Shown here: in pieces, positions 37,597 to 45,930 of the stretch | How the letters are laid out: every line of letters starts with the position of its first letter | Position numbering within the stretch: the stretch's first letter is position 1 | Assembly: GCF_016307205.1 (NCBI RefSeq) | Contig: NZ_JAEIJD010000005.1 | Coordinates: 124,001 to 188,000 of the forward strand | Source of the DNA: Pontibaca salina | GTDB lineage: Bacteria > Pseudomonadota > Alphaproteobacteria > Rhodobacterales > Rhodobacteraceae | DNA: 64,000 bases | Direction: 5' to 3' | Position numbers and translations under genes: made by a program | Notes under the pieces: generated by a model | The model's input: the letters and a program-made list of their open reading frames with translations, nothing else | What the model was told of the DNA's origin: nothing | The model's database searches: none

Positions 37597-39021
37597 CTAC
37601 TCATCAATCCGTGGTGTAAAATTGCGCTCGCAATGGCCCATTTTGCGTATTGCGTCAACGATCCGTGCCAAATCCATGCTGAGTGACCCCTTGATCAAGA
37701 CCAAATCTCCGGGCGCGATATGATGGCGTAAATTGGCCGCCAAGTCGGCGCTGGTCTCGGTGCAGTCGCCACGTTTTGCGGCCGGCAAGGCCACGTGCAA
37801 AGCGCGCATCAGCGGGCCGACACAATGGACGGTGTCAATTCGCTCGAAGGCCGGGAGCTCGGCCAGTGCGGCATGCATCGCGCAAGCCTCAGGGCCAAGT
37901 TCTTTCATGTCTCCCAAAATGGCGATGCGTCGACCGCCCGGCGGGCTTCCTTCAGACAGGACGTCGAGCGCAGCCGTCATCGATCCGGGATTGGCGTTGT
38001 AGGAATCATCGATCAGATCGATTATCTGATCTGTCTGCACGGGATCCAACCATACGGTTTCGCGCGTCCCGCGACCCGCAAACGGCACCCAACGGCCAAG
38101 GCTGTGCGCCGCCAGAGCAGGGTCACAATCAAGCGCGCCCACAGCCGCCAATGCCCCAAGGCCGTTCAGGGCGAAATGCCGCCCCGGACTGGCGATGCGG
38201 AACAAGAATGGTGCGCCCATCGCGCGGGCGCGGACCACCGTCACATTGTCCTGCACCACCGCATCAAGCAATCGATAGTCCTGCGCAGTTTCTCCGAAAT
38301 CGACAGCTTGCACCCGCAACCGCTCTGCCTGAGCCTGTAAGATTGCGGATTGCGGTATATCCGCATTCAGGATCGCGATACCGCCCGGCTCCAGCCCCTC
38401 CATGATCGCTGCTTTTTCCTGTGCGATCGCGTCGATATTGTCGAACGCTTCTAGATGGGCGGCAAGAACGGTGGTGATCAAAGCCACATGGGGGCGGGCC
38501 TGACGCGCCAGCGGGCCGATCTCGCCGGGATGGTTCATGCCGATCTCGATCACCGCGAATTCTGTGTCGCGCGGCATCCGCGCCAGAGTTAGGGGTACCC
38601 CCCAATGGTTGTTATAGCTTGCGACGCTGGCATGGGTGCGCCCCTGATCGCCGAGGATGCAAGCCAACATTTCCTTGGTCGAGGTCTTGCCAACGCTGCC
38701 GGTGACCGTGATCACGCGGGCATGGCTACGGGCACGTCCAGCGCGCCCCAGCGCCTCAAGCGCGGCCTGCACGTCATCGACCAGCAGCAACGGTGCATCC
38801 GCAGCGACACCGTCGGGCCGATGGTCAACCAGCGCGGCGGCAGCGCCCTTTTCCAGCGCCTGCGCGACGAAATCATGCCCATCGCGCGCCGCCTTGAGCG
38901 CCACGAACAGCTCGCCCGGCACCAAGGTGCGGGTGTCGATAGAGACGCCACTGGCGGTCCAATCGCCATGGGCACACCCTCCGGTCGCAGTGGCGGCCTC
39001 TTCGGCGGTCCAAAGGGTCAT
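37597..39021 (-). CDS. murF: UDP-MurNAc-tripeptide--D-alanyl-D-alanine ligase (MurF)
   Basis: MurF adds the D-Ala-D-Ala dipeptide. The 474-residue protein has an N-terminal domain with [20 protein letters not shown] (about 23-42), the ATP loop [36 protein letters not shown] and [18 protein letters not shown] near 330. The start overlaps the murE stop as ATGA. It is the middle of a tightly packed run of cell wall genes. Confidence 0.96.
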   Translation of the reverse strand: MTLWTAEEAATATGGCAHGDWTASGVSIDTRTLVPGELFVALKAARDGHDFVAQALEKGAAAALVDHRPDGVAADAPLLLVDDVQAALEALGRAGRARSHARVITVTGSVGKTSTKEMLACILGDQGRTHASVASYNNHWGVPLTLARMPRDTEFAVIEIGMNHPGEIGPLARQARPHVALITTVLAAHLEAFDNIDAIAQEKAAIMEGLEPGGIAILNADIPQSAILQAQAERLRVQAVDFGETAQDYRLLDAVVQDNVTVVRARAMGAPFLFRIASPGRHFALNGLGALAAVGALDCDPALAAHSLGRWVPFAGRGTRETVWLDPVQTDQIIDLIDDSYNANPGSMTAALDVLSEGSPPGGRRIAILGDMKELGPEACAMHAALAELPAFERIDTVHCVGPLMRALHVALPAAKRGDCTETSADLAANLRHHIAPGDLVLIKGSLSMDLARIVDAIRKMGHCERNFTPRIDE

Positions 39022-40499
39022 GGCATCTTTCCATCAAGCGCAGCAACCGCGACGCTGGCCTGTTCTGCGTCGTCAAAGGGCAAGATGTCGTCGCCGACGA
39101 TTTGCCCGCTCTCGTGCCCCTTGCCAGCGATCAGCAACGCATCGCCGGGTCCGAGCGCATCGACACCCCTTAGAATCGCCTCGGCACGGTCGCCGATTTC
39201 GCTGGCATCGGGCGCGCCCTGCATCACTGCGGCCCGAATCTTCGCGGGGTTCTCGGTGCGAGGATTGTCATCGGTGACGGTCACCAGATCGGCATTTTCC
39301 GCGGCCGCCTGCCCCATCAGCGGGCGCTTTCCCGCATCCCGGTCGCCCCCCGCGCCGACAATCGCGATCAGTCGGCCCATGACATGCGGTCGCAGCGCAC
39401 GCAGCGCGGTTCCCACCGCATCGGGTGTATGGGCGTAATCCACGAACACCGCCGCGCCATTGGCACGCGTCGCAGCCAGTTGCATCCGGCCCCGCACAGT
39501 GGTGAGCTCGGGCAGCGTGCGGAATACCTCTTCCGGCGTTTCGCCGCTGGCGATGGCCAGACCACAGGCCAGCAGCACATTTTCCGCTTGAAAGCCACCG
39601 ATCAGGTTCAGCCGTGTCTGCACCGGCGTCCCATTCCAAGAAAATCGCAGATCCTGTCCGGTAGGGTCAAAACGCTGCGCCAGCAGATCCAGATCGCCCC
39701 GTCCCTTGCCAATCGTCAGCACACGTTGCCCGCGCGCTGCGGCAATGGCCCGCATTTCCGCGCCGCGCTCGCCCTCAAGATTGATCACGGCTGTGCCATC
39801 CTCGGGCAGAACGCGGCGGAACAGTCCGGCCTTGGCGGCGAAGTATTCGTCAAAGCTGGCGTGATAATCTAGATGATCCTGCGAAAAGTTGCTGAACCCC
39901 GCCGCAACCAATTGCACCCCGTCAAGCCGGTGCTGCTTGAGCCCGTGACTGGACGCCTCCATCGCGCCATGGGTGATACCTGCGGCTGCGGCCTGTGCCA
40001 GAATGTTGTGCAAGGTAATCGGCTCGGGCGTTGTGTGCGACAGCGGCGCGGTCCAGGCGCCCTCGACACCGGTCGTGCCAATATTGATTGCCTCGCGCCC
40101 CAGCCCAATCCAAATCTGGCGCAGGAACGCCGTGACCGACGTCTTCCCATTGGTACCAGTCACCGCAACCATCGTGGCGGGCTGCGCGCCGAACCACAGT
40201 GCTGCGGTAAAAGCCAGCGCCTGTCGCGGGTGGTCGGTCACGATCAGCGCCGCATCTGAGGCAGCCAGTTGCGATTCGGCCAAACGCGCGCCGGTCTGGT
40301 CGGTCAGGATCGCCGCCGCGCCCATACGCAATGCGTACTGGATAAAACTGCCGCCATGGACCCGCGTGCCGGGCAACGCCGCAAACAGAAACCCTTGGCG
40401 CACCTCGCGGCTGTCCACCGCCAGCCCGGTGATCAGCGGATCGCGTCCGCCCCTTGCCGTCAGCGCCAACTGGCTAAGTGGTTTCCCCGGTATATCCAT
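39018..40499 (-). CDS. murE: UDP-MurNAc-L-Ala-D-Glu--meso-diaminopimelate ligase (MurE)
   Basis: MurE adds the third residue of the stem peptide. The 493-residue enzyme has LAVDSREVRQGFLFAALPG, the ATP loop VAVTGTNGKTSVTAFLRQIW (about 111-130), and DDNPRTENP near 411. The DNPR sequence is the signature for meso-diaminopimelate rather than lysine, so the wall is DAP type as expected for a Gram-negative. It lies 28 bases after ftsI and overlaps murF by four bases. Confidence 0.96.
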   Translation of the reverse strand: MDIPGKPLSQLALTARGGRDPLITGLAVDSREVRQGFLFAALPGTRVHGGSFIQYALRMGAAAILTDQTGARLAESQLAASDAALIVTDHPRQALAFTAALWFGAQPATMVAVTGTNGKTSVTAFLRQIWIGLGREAINIGTTGVEGAWTAPLSHTTPEPITLHNILAQAAAAGITHGAMEASSHGLKQHRLDGVQLVAAGFSNFSQDHLDYHASFDEYFAAKAGLFRRVLPEDGTAVINLEGERGAEMRAIAAARGQRVLTIGKGRGDLDLLAQRFDPTGQDLRFSWNGTPVQTRLNLIGGFQAENVLLACGLAIASGETPEEVFRTLPELTTVRGRMQLAATRANGAAVFVDYAHTPDAVGTALRALRPHVMGRLIAIVGAGGDRDAGKRPLMGQAAAENADLVTVTDDNPRTENPAKIRAAVMQGAPDASEIGDRAEAILRGVDALGPGDALLIAGKGHESGQIVGDDILPFDDAEQASVAVAALDGKMP

Positions 40500-40527
40500 C
40501 TGCCGCCCGTCCGTTATGCTGTGCCCC

Positions 40528-42312
40528 CTACTGGGACGCCAGCGTTATAGCAGCGCCTTTGGCCGGTTCAAAGGAGGGACGCAACCCCAGAAGCGGCGCA
40601 ACGCGGCGGATCATTTCTGCCGCGACCGGCACAGCGGTCCAGCCGGCGGTGCGGCGAGGTTTGTCGCCGGTGTTTTCCGACGGTTCGTCCAAGGTGACCA
40701 CCAATACGTATTTTGGATCATGTGCCGGAAAAATGCTGGCAAATGTCGCAATCACCTTCTCGTCATAATACCCACCGCGCGGTTTGGGCTTATCCGCCGT
40801 GCCGGTCTTTCCGCCGACCGCATAGCCCGGGACCTCGCCAAAACTGGCGGTTCCTTCGCTGACGACCAGACGCAGCATATTGCGCGCTTGCGCGGCGGCT
40901 TGCGCCGACAGCACGCGGGGGCCGTGCTGGGGTCCGCTGCGCTTTAAAACCGTAGGACTGACGTAATGACCGCCATTTGCAATCGCCGCATATCCCGCCG
41001 CCAGATGCATCGGACTGGTCGACAGGCCGTGTCCATAGGAGATCGTCATAGTGGACAGCTCGGACCAATTGGCGGGCAACAACGGCTTGCCGCCTTGCGC
41101 CTCGACGATCTCGAACGGGGTCGCATCGAGCATCCCCAGAGAGTCGAGAAACGCCCTCTGCTGTTCGGCGCCGATTTGCTGGGCAATCCGCGCGGTTCCG
41201 ATGTTCGATGATTTCACGATGACGTTCGTCACCGTCATCTCGTTGCCGTAGTTCCGATAATCGGTGATGCGGAACCGTCCCCAGCGCAGCGGACCCCGCG
41301 TGTCGATCACCGTATGCGGCGTGATCAGCCCCAGATCCAGCGCCTGCGCAATGGCGAAGATCTTAAAGGTGGAGCCCAATTCATAGACCCCTTGTACCGC
41401 CCGGTTGAACAGCGGGCTAACCGAGGGATCGAACCCGCTGGTGGGCGGACGGGGGCGATCATTGGGATCGAAATCAGGCAACGACACCACCGAGATCACT
41501 TCCCCGGTATGAACATCCATCAGGATTGATGTCGCGCCTTTGGCATTCATCAGCTTCATGCCGCCGTAAAGCACCCGTTCGGCCGCCGCCTGCACAGTCA
41601 GGTCGAGCGACAGCTGCAGCGGCTTGTTGCCATTGGCCGGATCGCGCAGATAATCGTCGAACTGACGCTCCACACCCGCCACCCCGATCACCTCGGCAGC
41701 GCTTACACCTTCCTTGCCGAAAGACGCGCCACCAAGCACATGCGCTGCCAGACTGCCATTGGGGTATAGGCGCATCTCACGCGGGCCGAACAGCAACCCC
41801 GGATCGCCCAGATCGTGCACCGCCTGTTTTTGTTCGGGGCTGATCTTCCTCTTGATCCAGAGGAATTTACGCTTGCCGGTAAAATCCCTGATCAAGCGCC
41901 CTTTGTCGAGATCTGGAAAGATTTCAACCAACCCTTCGGCAGCGGCGATCGGGTCGATCATCTGGGGGGGCTGCGCGTACAGGGAATGGGTTTCAAAATT
42001 GGTAGCGAGAATCCGGCCTTGCCGGTCCACGATATCGGCGCGCTGCATGGCGATGGCGGTATCCACAAAGCTGACTGCAGGCTCGGACGGCTCAGAAGTC
42101 GCCAGCATGCCCATCCGCGCCCCAACCGTTACGAAGGCCGCGAAAAAGAAAACGCCCAGCACCAGCAAGCGCCCCTCGGCGCGGGCGCGGGCGCGGTCCT
42201 GCATGTTTTTATGCCGGCGCCGGATATTCTCGCGCTCGATCGCTTTGGGGTTTTCACCCTTATCGCGGGCCGAAATGATACGCGCCAAGGGACGCAGCGG
42301 AGTGCGGATCAT
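40528..42312 (-). CDS. ftsI: Septal peptidoglycan transpeptidase FtsI (PBP3)
   Basis: FtsI cross-links septal peptidoglycan and works with FtsW. The 594-residue protein has a cytoplasmic basic tail, one membrane helix (about 50-70), a dimerisation domain with RGRILATNFE-type start (here RQGRILATNFETHSL), and a transpeptidase with active serine STFK (YELGSTFKIFA, about 316), SSN (VIVKSSNIGTARIA) and KTGT (AVGGKTGTADK). The ATG overlaps the ftsL stop. The 45-residue N-terminal extension is longer than in E. coli but common in the group. Confidence 0.95.
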   Translation of the reverse strand: MIRTPLRPLARIISARDKGENPKAIERENIRRRHKNMQDRARARAEGRLLVLGVFFFAAFVTVGARMGMLATSEPSEPAVSFVDTAIAMQRADIVDRQGRILATNFETHSLYAQPPQMIDPIAAAEGLVEIFPDLDKGRLIRDFTGKRKFLWIKRKISPEQKQAVHDLGDPGLLFGPREMRLYPNGSLAAHVLGGASFGKEGVSAAEVIGVAGVERQFDDYLRDPANGNKPLQLSLDLTVQAAAERVLYGGMKLMNAKGATSILMDVHTGEVISVVSLPDFDPNDRPRPPTSGFDPSVSPLFNRAVQGVYELGSTFKIFAIAQALDLGLITPHTVIDTRGPLRWGRFRITDYRNYGNEMTVTNVIVKSSNIGTARIAQQIGAEQQRAFLDSLGMLDATPFEIVEAQGGKPLLPANWSELSTMTISYGHGLSTSPMHLAAGYAAIANGGHYVSPTVLKRSGPQHGPRVLSAQAAAQARNMLRLVVSEGTASFGEVPGYAVGGKTGTADKPKPRGGYYDEKVIATFASIFPAHDPKYVLVVTLDEPSENTGDKPRRTAGWTAVPVAAEMIRRVAPLLGLRPSFEPAKGAAITLASQ

Positions 42313-42662
42313 GGATCGCTCTCGTGATCTGGCATGCTAAAAACATCGATTGACGCAACATCCGGCAAGGGCGGGTCGGGCGGATAGCTGACCTCGTCCA
42401 CGCGGCCGAACTGCTCAGGAGCCAGCGGCAAAAGGCCCAGCCTGTCAAAATTGATCTCGGCCAACTCCATGAGGCGGTTTGGTCGGTTCAGATAGGCCCA
42501 TTCGGCACGCAGCACGCTCATGCGGACCTGCGCCGCACCGATCTGGCGTTGCAGGGTGCGCGTTTCACGCAGCGCCTGTTGGGTGGCGTAATTCTCGCGA
42601 TAGGCCCAGAAGGCCAGCGCGAACACCGCCAACGCGGTCAGCACATAAAACGCCGCCCTCAT
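42309..42662 (-). CDS. ftsL: Cell division protein FtsL
   Basis: FtsL is a small bitopic divisome protein that activates FtsWI with FtsQ and FtsB. The 117-residue product has one N-terminal membrane helix ([20 protein letters not shown]) followed by a coiled-coil heptad region ([20 protein letters not shown], about 27-46) and [19 protein letters not shown]. Sequence identity in this family is low, so the call rests on position between rsmH and ftsI, topology and the LNRPxRL block. It overlaps both neighbours by ATGA. Confidence 0.9.
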   Translation of the reverse strand: MRAAFYVLTALAVFALAFWAYRENYATQQALRETRTLQRQIGAAQVRMSVLRAEWAYLNRPNRLMELAEINFDRLGLLPLAPEQFGRVDEVSYPPDPPLPDVASIDVFSMPDHESDP

Positions 42663-43645
42663 CGCTTACTGCCCCCGACCTGCGGCATCGCGATATCACG
42701 AGCCGCAATTGCCCCGGCGGGCGCATCGGTACGCACCGCAACCCGCAAACGCGCTGAGCGAGCGCGCGGGTTTTCCGCCAGTTCCTCATCGTCTGGACCG
42801 ATGGCTTTTTTCGTTGGCAGGGTGAATTGCGGAGCCTCTTGCTCGGGCTGGGGCGCATGGCGGCTCCCGCGCCCGCCCTGACCGGAGCGCGCCGTCAAAA
42901 AACGCTTTACCATCCGATCCTCGATCGAGTGAAATGTAACAACCGCCAGCTTGCCACCGGGCTTTAACGCGCCCTCGGCAGCCATAAGGCCATGAAAAAG
43001 CTCGTTATATTCACCATTTACGGCAATGCGCAGTGCCTGAAAGCTGCGCGTGGCCGGATGCGACTGCCCCGGCTTGCTGCGCGGCAAGCAGGATTCGATG
43101 AGACCGGCCAATTGCAATGTGGTTTCGATAGGAGACTCGTCGCGCGCGCGCACGATCGCGCGGGCGATGCGACGGCTGGCGCGCTCTTCACCATAGTGGA
43201 ACAGGATGTTGGCCAGATCTTCAGCGCTTGCAGTGTTCACCAGATCGGCGGCGCTTGGTCCTTCTTGCGACATGCGCATGTCGAGTGGCCCGTCGCGCAG
43301 GAAGGAAAACCCGCGGTCGGCCTGATCCAACTGCATCGAAGACACACCCAGATCCAGTACGACACCGTCCAGATTGCTGGCGTATTCGTCCATCTTCGAG
43401 AACACGCCCTGCTGCAGCACCAGTCGGTCACCGTATTGCCCGACCCAATCCTGCGCCATTTCGAATGCCAGAGGATCACGATCCACCGCAATTACGCGCG
43501 CCGCCCCGGCCTCAAGCAGCCCGCGCGCATAGCCCCCGGCACCGAATGTGCCATCAAGCCACTCGCCGGAAACCGGCGCCACTGCAGCGAGCAGCGGGCG
43601 CAACAGGACGGGAACGTGCGGATTGGTTGGGGCAGCAGCGGCCAT
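42659..43645 (-). CDS. rsmH: 16S rRNA m4C1402 methyltransferase RsmH (MraW)
   Basis: RsmH methylates C1402 of 16S rRNA in the decoding centre. From ATG 43645 it has 328 residues, with [13 protein letters not shown], the SAM site [18 protein letters not shown] (about 29-46), [20 protein letters not shown] and FRMSQ-like [22 protein letters not shown] is near 230. GAGGAG seven bases upstream fixes this start; the open frame to 43696 would overlap mraZ. It lies four bases after mraZ. Confidence 0.96.
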   Translation of the reverse strand: MAAAAPTNPHVPVLLRPLLAAVAPVSGEWLDGTFGAGGYARGLLEAGAARVIAVDRDPLAFEMAQDWVGQYGDRLVLQQGVFSKMDEYASNLDGVVLDLGVSSMQLDQADRGFSFLRDGPLDMRMSQEGPSAADLVNTASAEDLANILFHYGEERASRRIARAIVRARDESPIETTLQLAGLIESCLPRSKPGQSHPATRSFQALRIAVNGEYNELFHGLMAAEGALKPGGKLAVVTFHSIEDRMVKRFLTARSGQGGRGSRHAPQPEQEAPQFTLPTKKAIGPDDEELAENPRARSARLRVAVRTDAPAGAIAARDIAMPQVGGSKR

Positions 43646-43649
43646 GCTG

Positions 43650-44153
43650 TTACTCCTCGGGTGCCCGGTCGAGAAATTCCAGCGGATCAAAGTCATCGGG
43701 AAGCTCTTCCAGCCAGGCCTCGGTCCGGGCTAGCTCTTCGGTTTCGTAGGTTTCGGGTTTCCAGATCTGGAACGTGTCACCGGCAGCGATAAAAAACGCC
43801 TCACCTTCCAGTCCGATCTTCTTGCGCAGCTTTACGGGCAAGACCAAACGGCCAGTCTCATCGACATTGGTGGGAAATGACTGGCCGTGAAACATTCGTT
43901 GCAACATCTTACGCTCCATCGAACCGCGCGGCATGCGGTCAATCTTGGCATCGACCTCTTCAATAGCCTCGATGGTGTAGCATTCAAGATAATTGCGGCG
44001 ATGATCGCCATAGACGATGACCAGTTCCGGGTTCAGGCCCGCAGTCCAATTCGGGTCCGAAGCTTCCAGCACACGCCGAAACGAGGCCGGGATTGACACC
44101 CTGCCCTTACCGTCGACCTTGTGCTGGCTTTCGCCTCTGAACCTGCGACCCAA
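43650..44153 (-). CDS. mraZ: Transcriptional regulator MraZ
   Basis: MraZ binds upstream of its own operon and represses the dcw cluster in the species studied. The 167-residue protein has the two SpoVT/AbrB-like halves, with [19 protein letters not shown] (12-30) and [19 protein letters not shown] (about 96-114). A C-terminal acidic tail of about 30 residues exceeds the E. coli length. The start is TTG at 44153, with AAGGGG about nine bases upstream; no in-frame ATG precedes the conserved GRRFRGE. It is the first gene of the cluster. Confidence 0.95.
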   Translation of the reverse strand: MGRRFRGESQHKVDGKGRVSIPASFRRVLEASDPNWTAGLNPELVIVYGDHRRNYLECYTIEAIEEVDAKIDRMPRGSMERKMLQRMFHGQSFPTNVDETGRLVLPVKLRKKIGLEGEAFFIAAGDTFQIWKPETYETEELARTEAWLEELPDDFDPLEFLDRAPEE

Positions 44154-44262
44154 GCTCTCTGTCCCCTTCCCTTGTCCCCGCGTTTCCTGCCCTTAAATGC
44201 GGAAACGGCGGGCTGATCTGCTGCCACTGATCAACCCGCCGCCCTCGTCCCGCTTTGCGGGG
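44154..44262 (-). promoter_or_regulatory. Structured leader and G-rich repeats upstream of mraZ
   Basis: On the minus strand, directly before the mraZ start, lie GGGGACA, AGGGA and GGGGACA within about 20 bases, roughly like the TGGGN-type repeats MraZ binds, although the spacing (6-7) is not the usual 10. Further upstream are a 13-bp inverted repeat (44206-44218 with 44229-44241, ten-base loop, one wobble pair) and CCCGC-TTT-GCGGG (44249-44261). If transcription begins upstream, these would be hairpins in the mRNA leader. Structure is seen; function is inferred. Confidence 0.4.
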
Positions 44263-44825
44263 TGTCCGACTGCGCGCGCCACCTGGGGGGATGTCTGCTC
44301 GCTTGCGCGCCGGATCTTCTGGTCTGATGAAAACGTGAGCCTGTATGAAACCTGCTTTATTGTTGGTTCGGGGTCGTTTGGTGCCCCTGCTGCTGTCCTC
44401 ATCCGATGACTAAGGAATGCCACGGGAATTCATGGGTCGCAACTATTATTTGTGGGGCATAGATACCGGATGTTGTTCCCATCATCGCAGATACGCTAGA
44501 TATTGACAGATTTGCCACAGTACAAAGACCCCATCTCGCGGAACAGCTTCAGCGCAACACTAGATGTAGTCAAATTGTCCCTCGGAGAAAAAATCCCCTG
44601 AATTCCCAAAAATTTCGCTTTACGTGCCGCGAATGACACATGTTCTGCGTTCGTGCCCCCGTGACCTCAGGCTAGATCGTGACAGAAATAGATAACTAAG
44701 CCTTGATTCCCGGTGATCTGGCAAAATTTGACGCCTCTCCCACGGTTTCCCATGAGGCTAAATCGGCAGGGACGAATCGCCTGAGCCGCACGGTCGGAGC
44801 TTTCTCTCTGCGGGTTTCCACGTGC

Positions 44826-45119
44826 TCAGGCCAGACCGGCGGTGATCAGGTATTGCGCAATTGCGGCAAAAGCGTCCGCCATCGGCCCATTGCCGGTTGC
44901 GAGGGGTGTGCCGGACTAGGCGGCTCGATGGCGAAGGGCAGGGTATCGCCATCCACCGTCAGCGCGCGGATCATGCTTCGATTGATTAGCGTACCGCCCC
45001 GGCACCTCCAATACTGACAAGGTCTGCGCGATCTCATCCCGCGTCGCGCCCGCTGTTAGCCTTTCCCCCTCACCGCAGCACCATGGCGCATCCGGGGGCA
45101 GGCTCAATGGTATTTCCAT
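44826..45119 (-). pseudogene. Probable decayed gene with frameshifts, family unknown
   Basis: A good ribosome site (GAGGTGGGG) precedes ATG 45119 and opens MEIPLSLPPDAPWCC, then GATRDEIAQTLSVLEVPGR. After that the coding signal seems to move to another frame, MIRALTVDGDTLPFAIEPPS, with strong G/C third positions, and then to a third frame, PMADAFAAIAQYLITAGLA, which ends at TGA 44826-44828. No single frame carries all three. I read this as the remains of a roughly 100-codon gene with two frameshifts. The family is not recognised, and the interpretation rests on codon pattern alone. Confidence 0.35.
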
Positions 45120-45189
45120 CTTTCCCCACCTCAAGAGAACGCGGGCCCACCCATGCGCTTTTCGCATAGCGGGATTGCCTTCGTGTCCA

Positions 45190-45217
45190 TTGTGCAACTG
45201 CGGCATCTATCTATGTT
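45190..45217 (+). promoter_or_regulatory. Candidate promoter of the DUF1127-RNA locus
   Basis: TTGTGC (45190-45195) and TATGTT (45212-45217) are separated by 16 bases and lie about 56 bases before the DUF1127 ATG. This is a weak housekeeping-like match. In R. sphaeroides the comparable locus is read from RpoH-type promoters; I could not confidently see that pattern here. Confidence 0.25.
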
Positions 45218-45272
45218 GTCAGCAACAGACGGCGGCACTGATGCCGCAGCCGAAGATGCCGGGGGTAACAAG

Positions 45273-45494
45273 ATGAGTGACGCAGCCTTTTCCGACACAA
45301 CGCGTGGAGGAGTGATCGGTCGCGTACTAGGAGCTTTCCAGTCGCTGCAGCGACGTTTCGTGGATTATCGCCGCTTTCAGCAAACCGTCAATGAGTTGTC
45401 GGTACTGAACGACCGCGTGCTCCGCGATCTCGGTCTGGAACGCTCTTCGCTCAAATGGGCCGCGCATCAAGCTGTGTATCAAGATCACCGATAA
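45273..45494 (+). CDS. DUF1127 small basic protein, CcaF1-like
   Basis: From ATG 45273 the product has 73 residues: a variable N-terminus, a helix with GRVLGAFQSLQRRFVDYRRF, then the DUF1127 core VNELSVLNDRVLRDLGLERS and SLKWAAHQAVY. DUF1127 proteins are small and arginine-rich. In Rhodobacter sphaeroides one of them (CcaF1) is an RNA-binding protein made from the same transcript as the CcsR stress RNAs. Here too the gene is followed at once by hairpin RNAs with CCTCCTCCC-type loops, which is the strongest reason for the comparison. GGGGG lies seven bases upstream. In-frame ATGs at 45153 and 45213 would give longer forms. Confidence 0.82.
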   Translation: MSDAAFSDTTRGGVIGRVLGAFQSLQRRFVDYRRFQQTVNELSVLNDRVLRDLGLERSSLKWAAHQAVYQDHR

Positions 45495-45509
45495 AAACTG
45501 AAGAAACAA

Positions 45510-45586
45510 CGAATTCGGCGCGCCTCTCCTCCTCCCCGGCGTGTCGATTCGGTGGTGGCACCCACCCCCTCCCGGGTGCCGCCACC
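45510..45586 (+). ncRNA. CcsR/cuckoo-type RNA unit 1 (hairpins H1 and H2)
   Basis: H1: 45510-45524 pairs with 45538-45551 (14 pairs, one bulged T at 45515), loop TCTCCTCCTCCCC. H2: 45551-45563 pairs with 45574-45586 (13 pairs, one wobble), loop ACCCCCTCCC. Stems are strong and GC-rich while loops expose a C/T-only sequence like the 16S rRNA anti-Shine-Dalgarno. This is the arrangement of CcsR (conserved CCUCCUCCC motif stress-induced RNAs) in R. sphaeroides. It begins 16 bases after the DUF1127 stop and is probably cut from that mRNA. Identity is by structure and context. Confidence 0.78.
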
Positions 45587-45615
45587 CTAAATACCGGCTC
45601 AAACCGGAACAAAAT

Positions 45616-45737
45616 ACATTCGGGTGCGGGTTCCCTCCCTTCCCTCGCCAGAATGTTACCAAAGACCGGCCTGCCCCTCCTCCCTAGCGGGTCCGGTCGA
45701 TAGCGGCGACATCCAACCTCCTCCCGGATGTCGCCGC
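45616..45737 (+). ncRNA. CcsR/cuckoo-type RNA unit 2 (hairpins H3, H4, H5)
   Basis: H3: 45616-45626 with 45646-45656 (one mismatch), loop containing CCCTCCCTTCCC. H4: 45664-45674 with 45687-45698 (one bulge), loop CCCTCCTCCCTA. H5: 45703-45714 with 45726-45737 (12 perfect pairs), loop AACCTCCTCCC. An A-rich linker with a small CCGG/CCGG hairpin (45587-45615) separates it from unit 1 and looks like a place for ribonuclease cleavage. How many mature RNAs arise here cannot be told from sequence. Confidence 0.75.
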
Positions 45738-45770
45738 CAAAAAATACCGGTTGATAAACCGGGTTCGGAT

Positions 45771-45857
45771 ACATCCGTGGCGCACCTCCTCCCTCCCAGC
45801 GCACGGATGTGACAGAGAACGGCGGCGCCTCTCCTCCTCCCTGGCGTCGCCGTTTTC
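45771..45857 (+). ncRNA. CcsR/cuckoo-type RNA unit 3 (hairpins H6 and H7) with terminator
   Basis: H6: 45771-45778 with 45803-45810 plus an inner CGC/GCG, loop ACCTCCTCCCTCCCA. H7: 45819-45829 with 45843-45853 (11 pairs, one wobble), loop TCTCCTCCTCCCT. H7 runs into TTTT (45853-45856) and so doubles as a Rho-independent terminator for the locus. The linker before H6 (45738-45770) again carries AAATACCGG ... AAACCGG, repeating the linker between units 1 and 2. The next gene (uvrD-type helicase) is convergent and begins its 3' end at 45931. Confidence 0.77.
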
Positions 45858-45930
45858 GCGTTTTCAGGCGCCCCTAAAACGGCTATCTGAGATTGCAGCG
45901 GCCCTTACCGCAGGCACTGCCTGTCGTCGA

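Larger units (their letters stand above)
44263..45272. other. About 1 kb without an intact gene
   Basis: Between the mraZ leader and the DUF1127 gene no intact coding region is convincing. The part next to mraZ (44263-44825) shows lower GC in places and nothing I recognise; promoters for mraZ (leftward) should lie here. RNase P RNA, sometimes found near mraZ in this group, was looked for by its GAGGAAAGTC core on both strands and not found. The right part (44826-45119) resembles a decayed gene and is listed separately. Confidence 0.5.

Noticed and set aside
44154-45272. RNase P RNA (rnpB), sometimes near mraZ
   Set aside because: The GAGGAAAGTC core and its partner strands were not seen on either strand.
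45510-45857. CRISPR array or insertion element explanation for the repeats
   Set aside because: Units are structured hairpins with diverged stems and constant loops, with no uniform direct repeats, spacers, cas genes or transposase.
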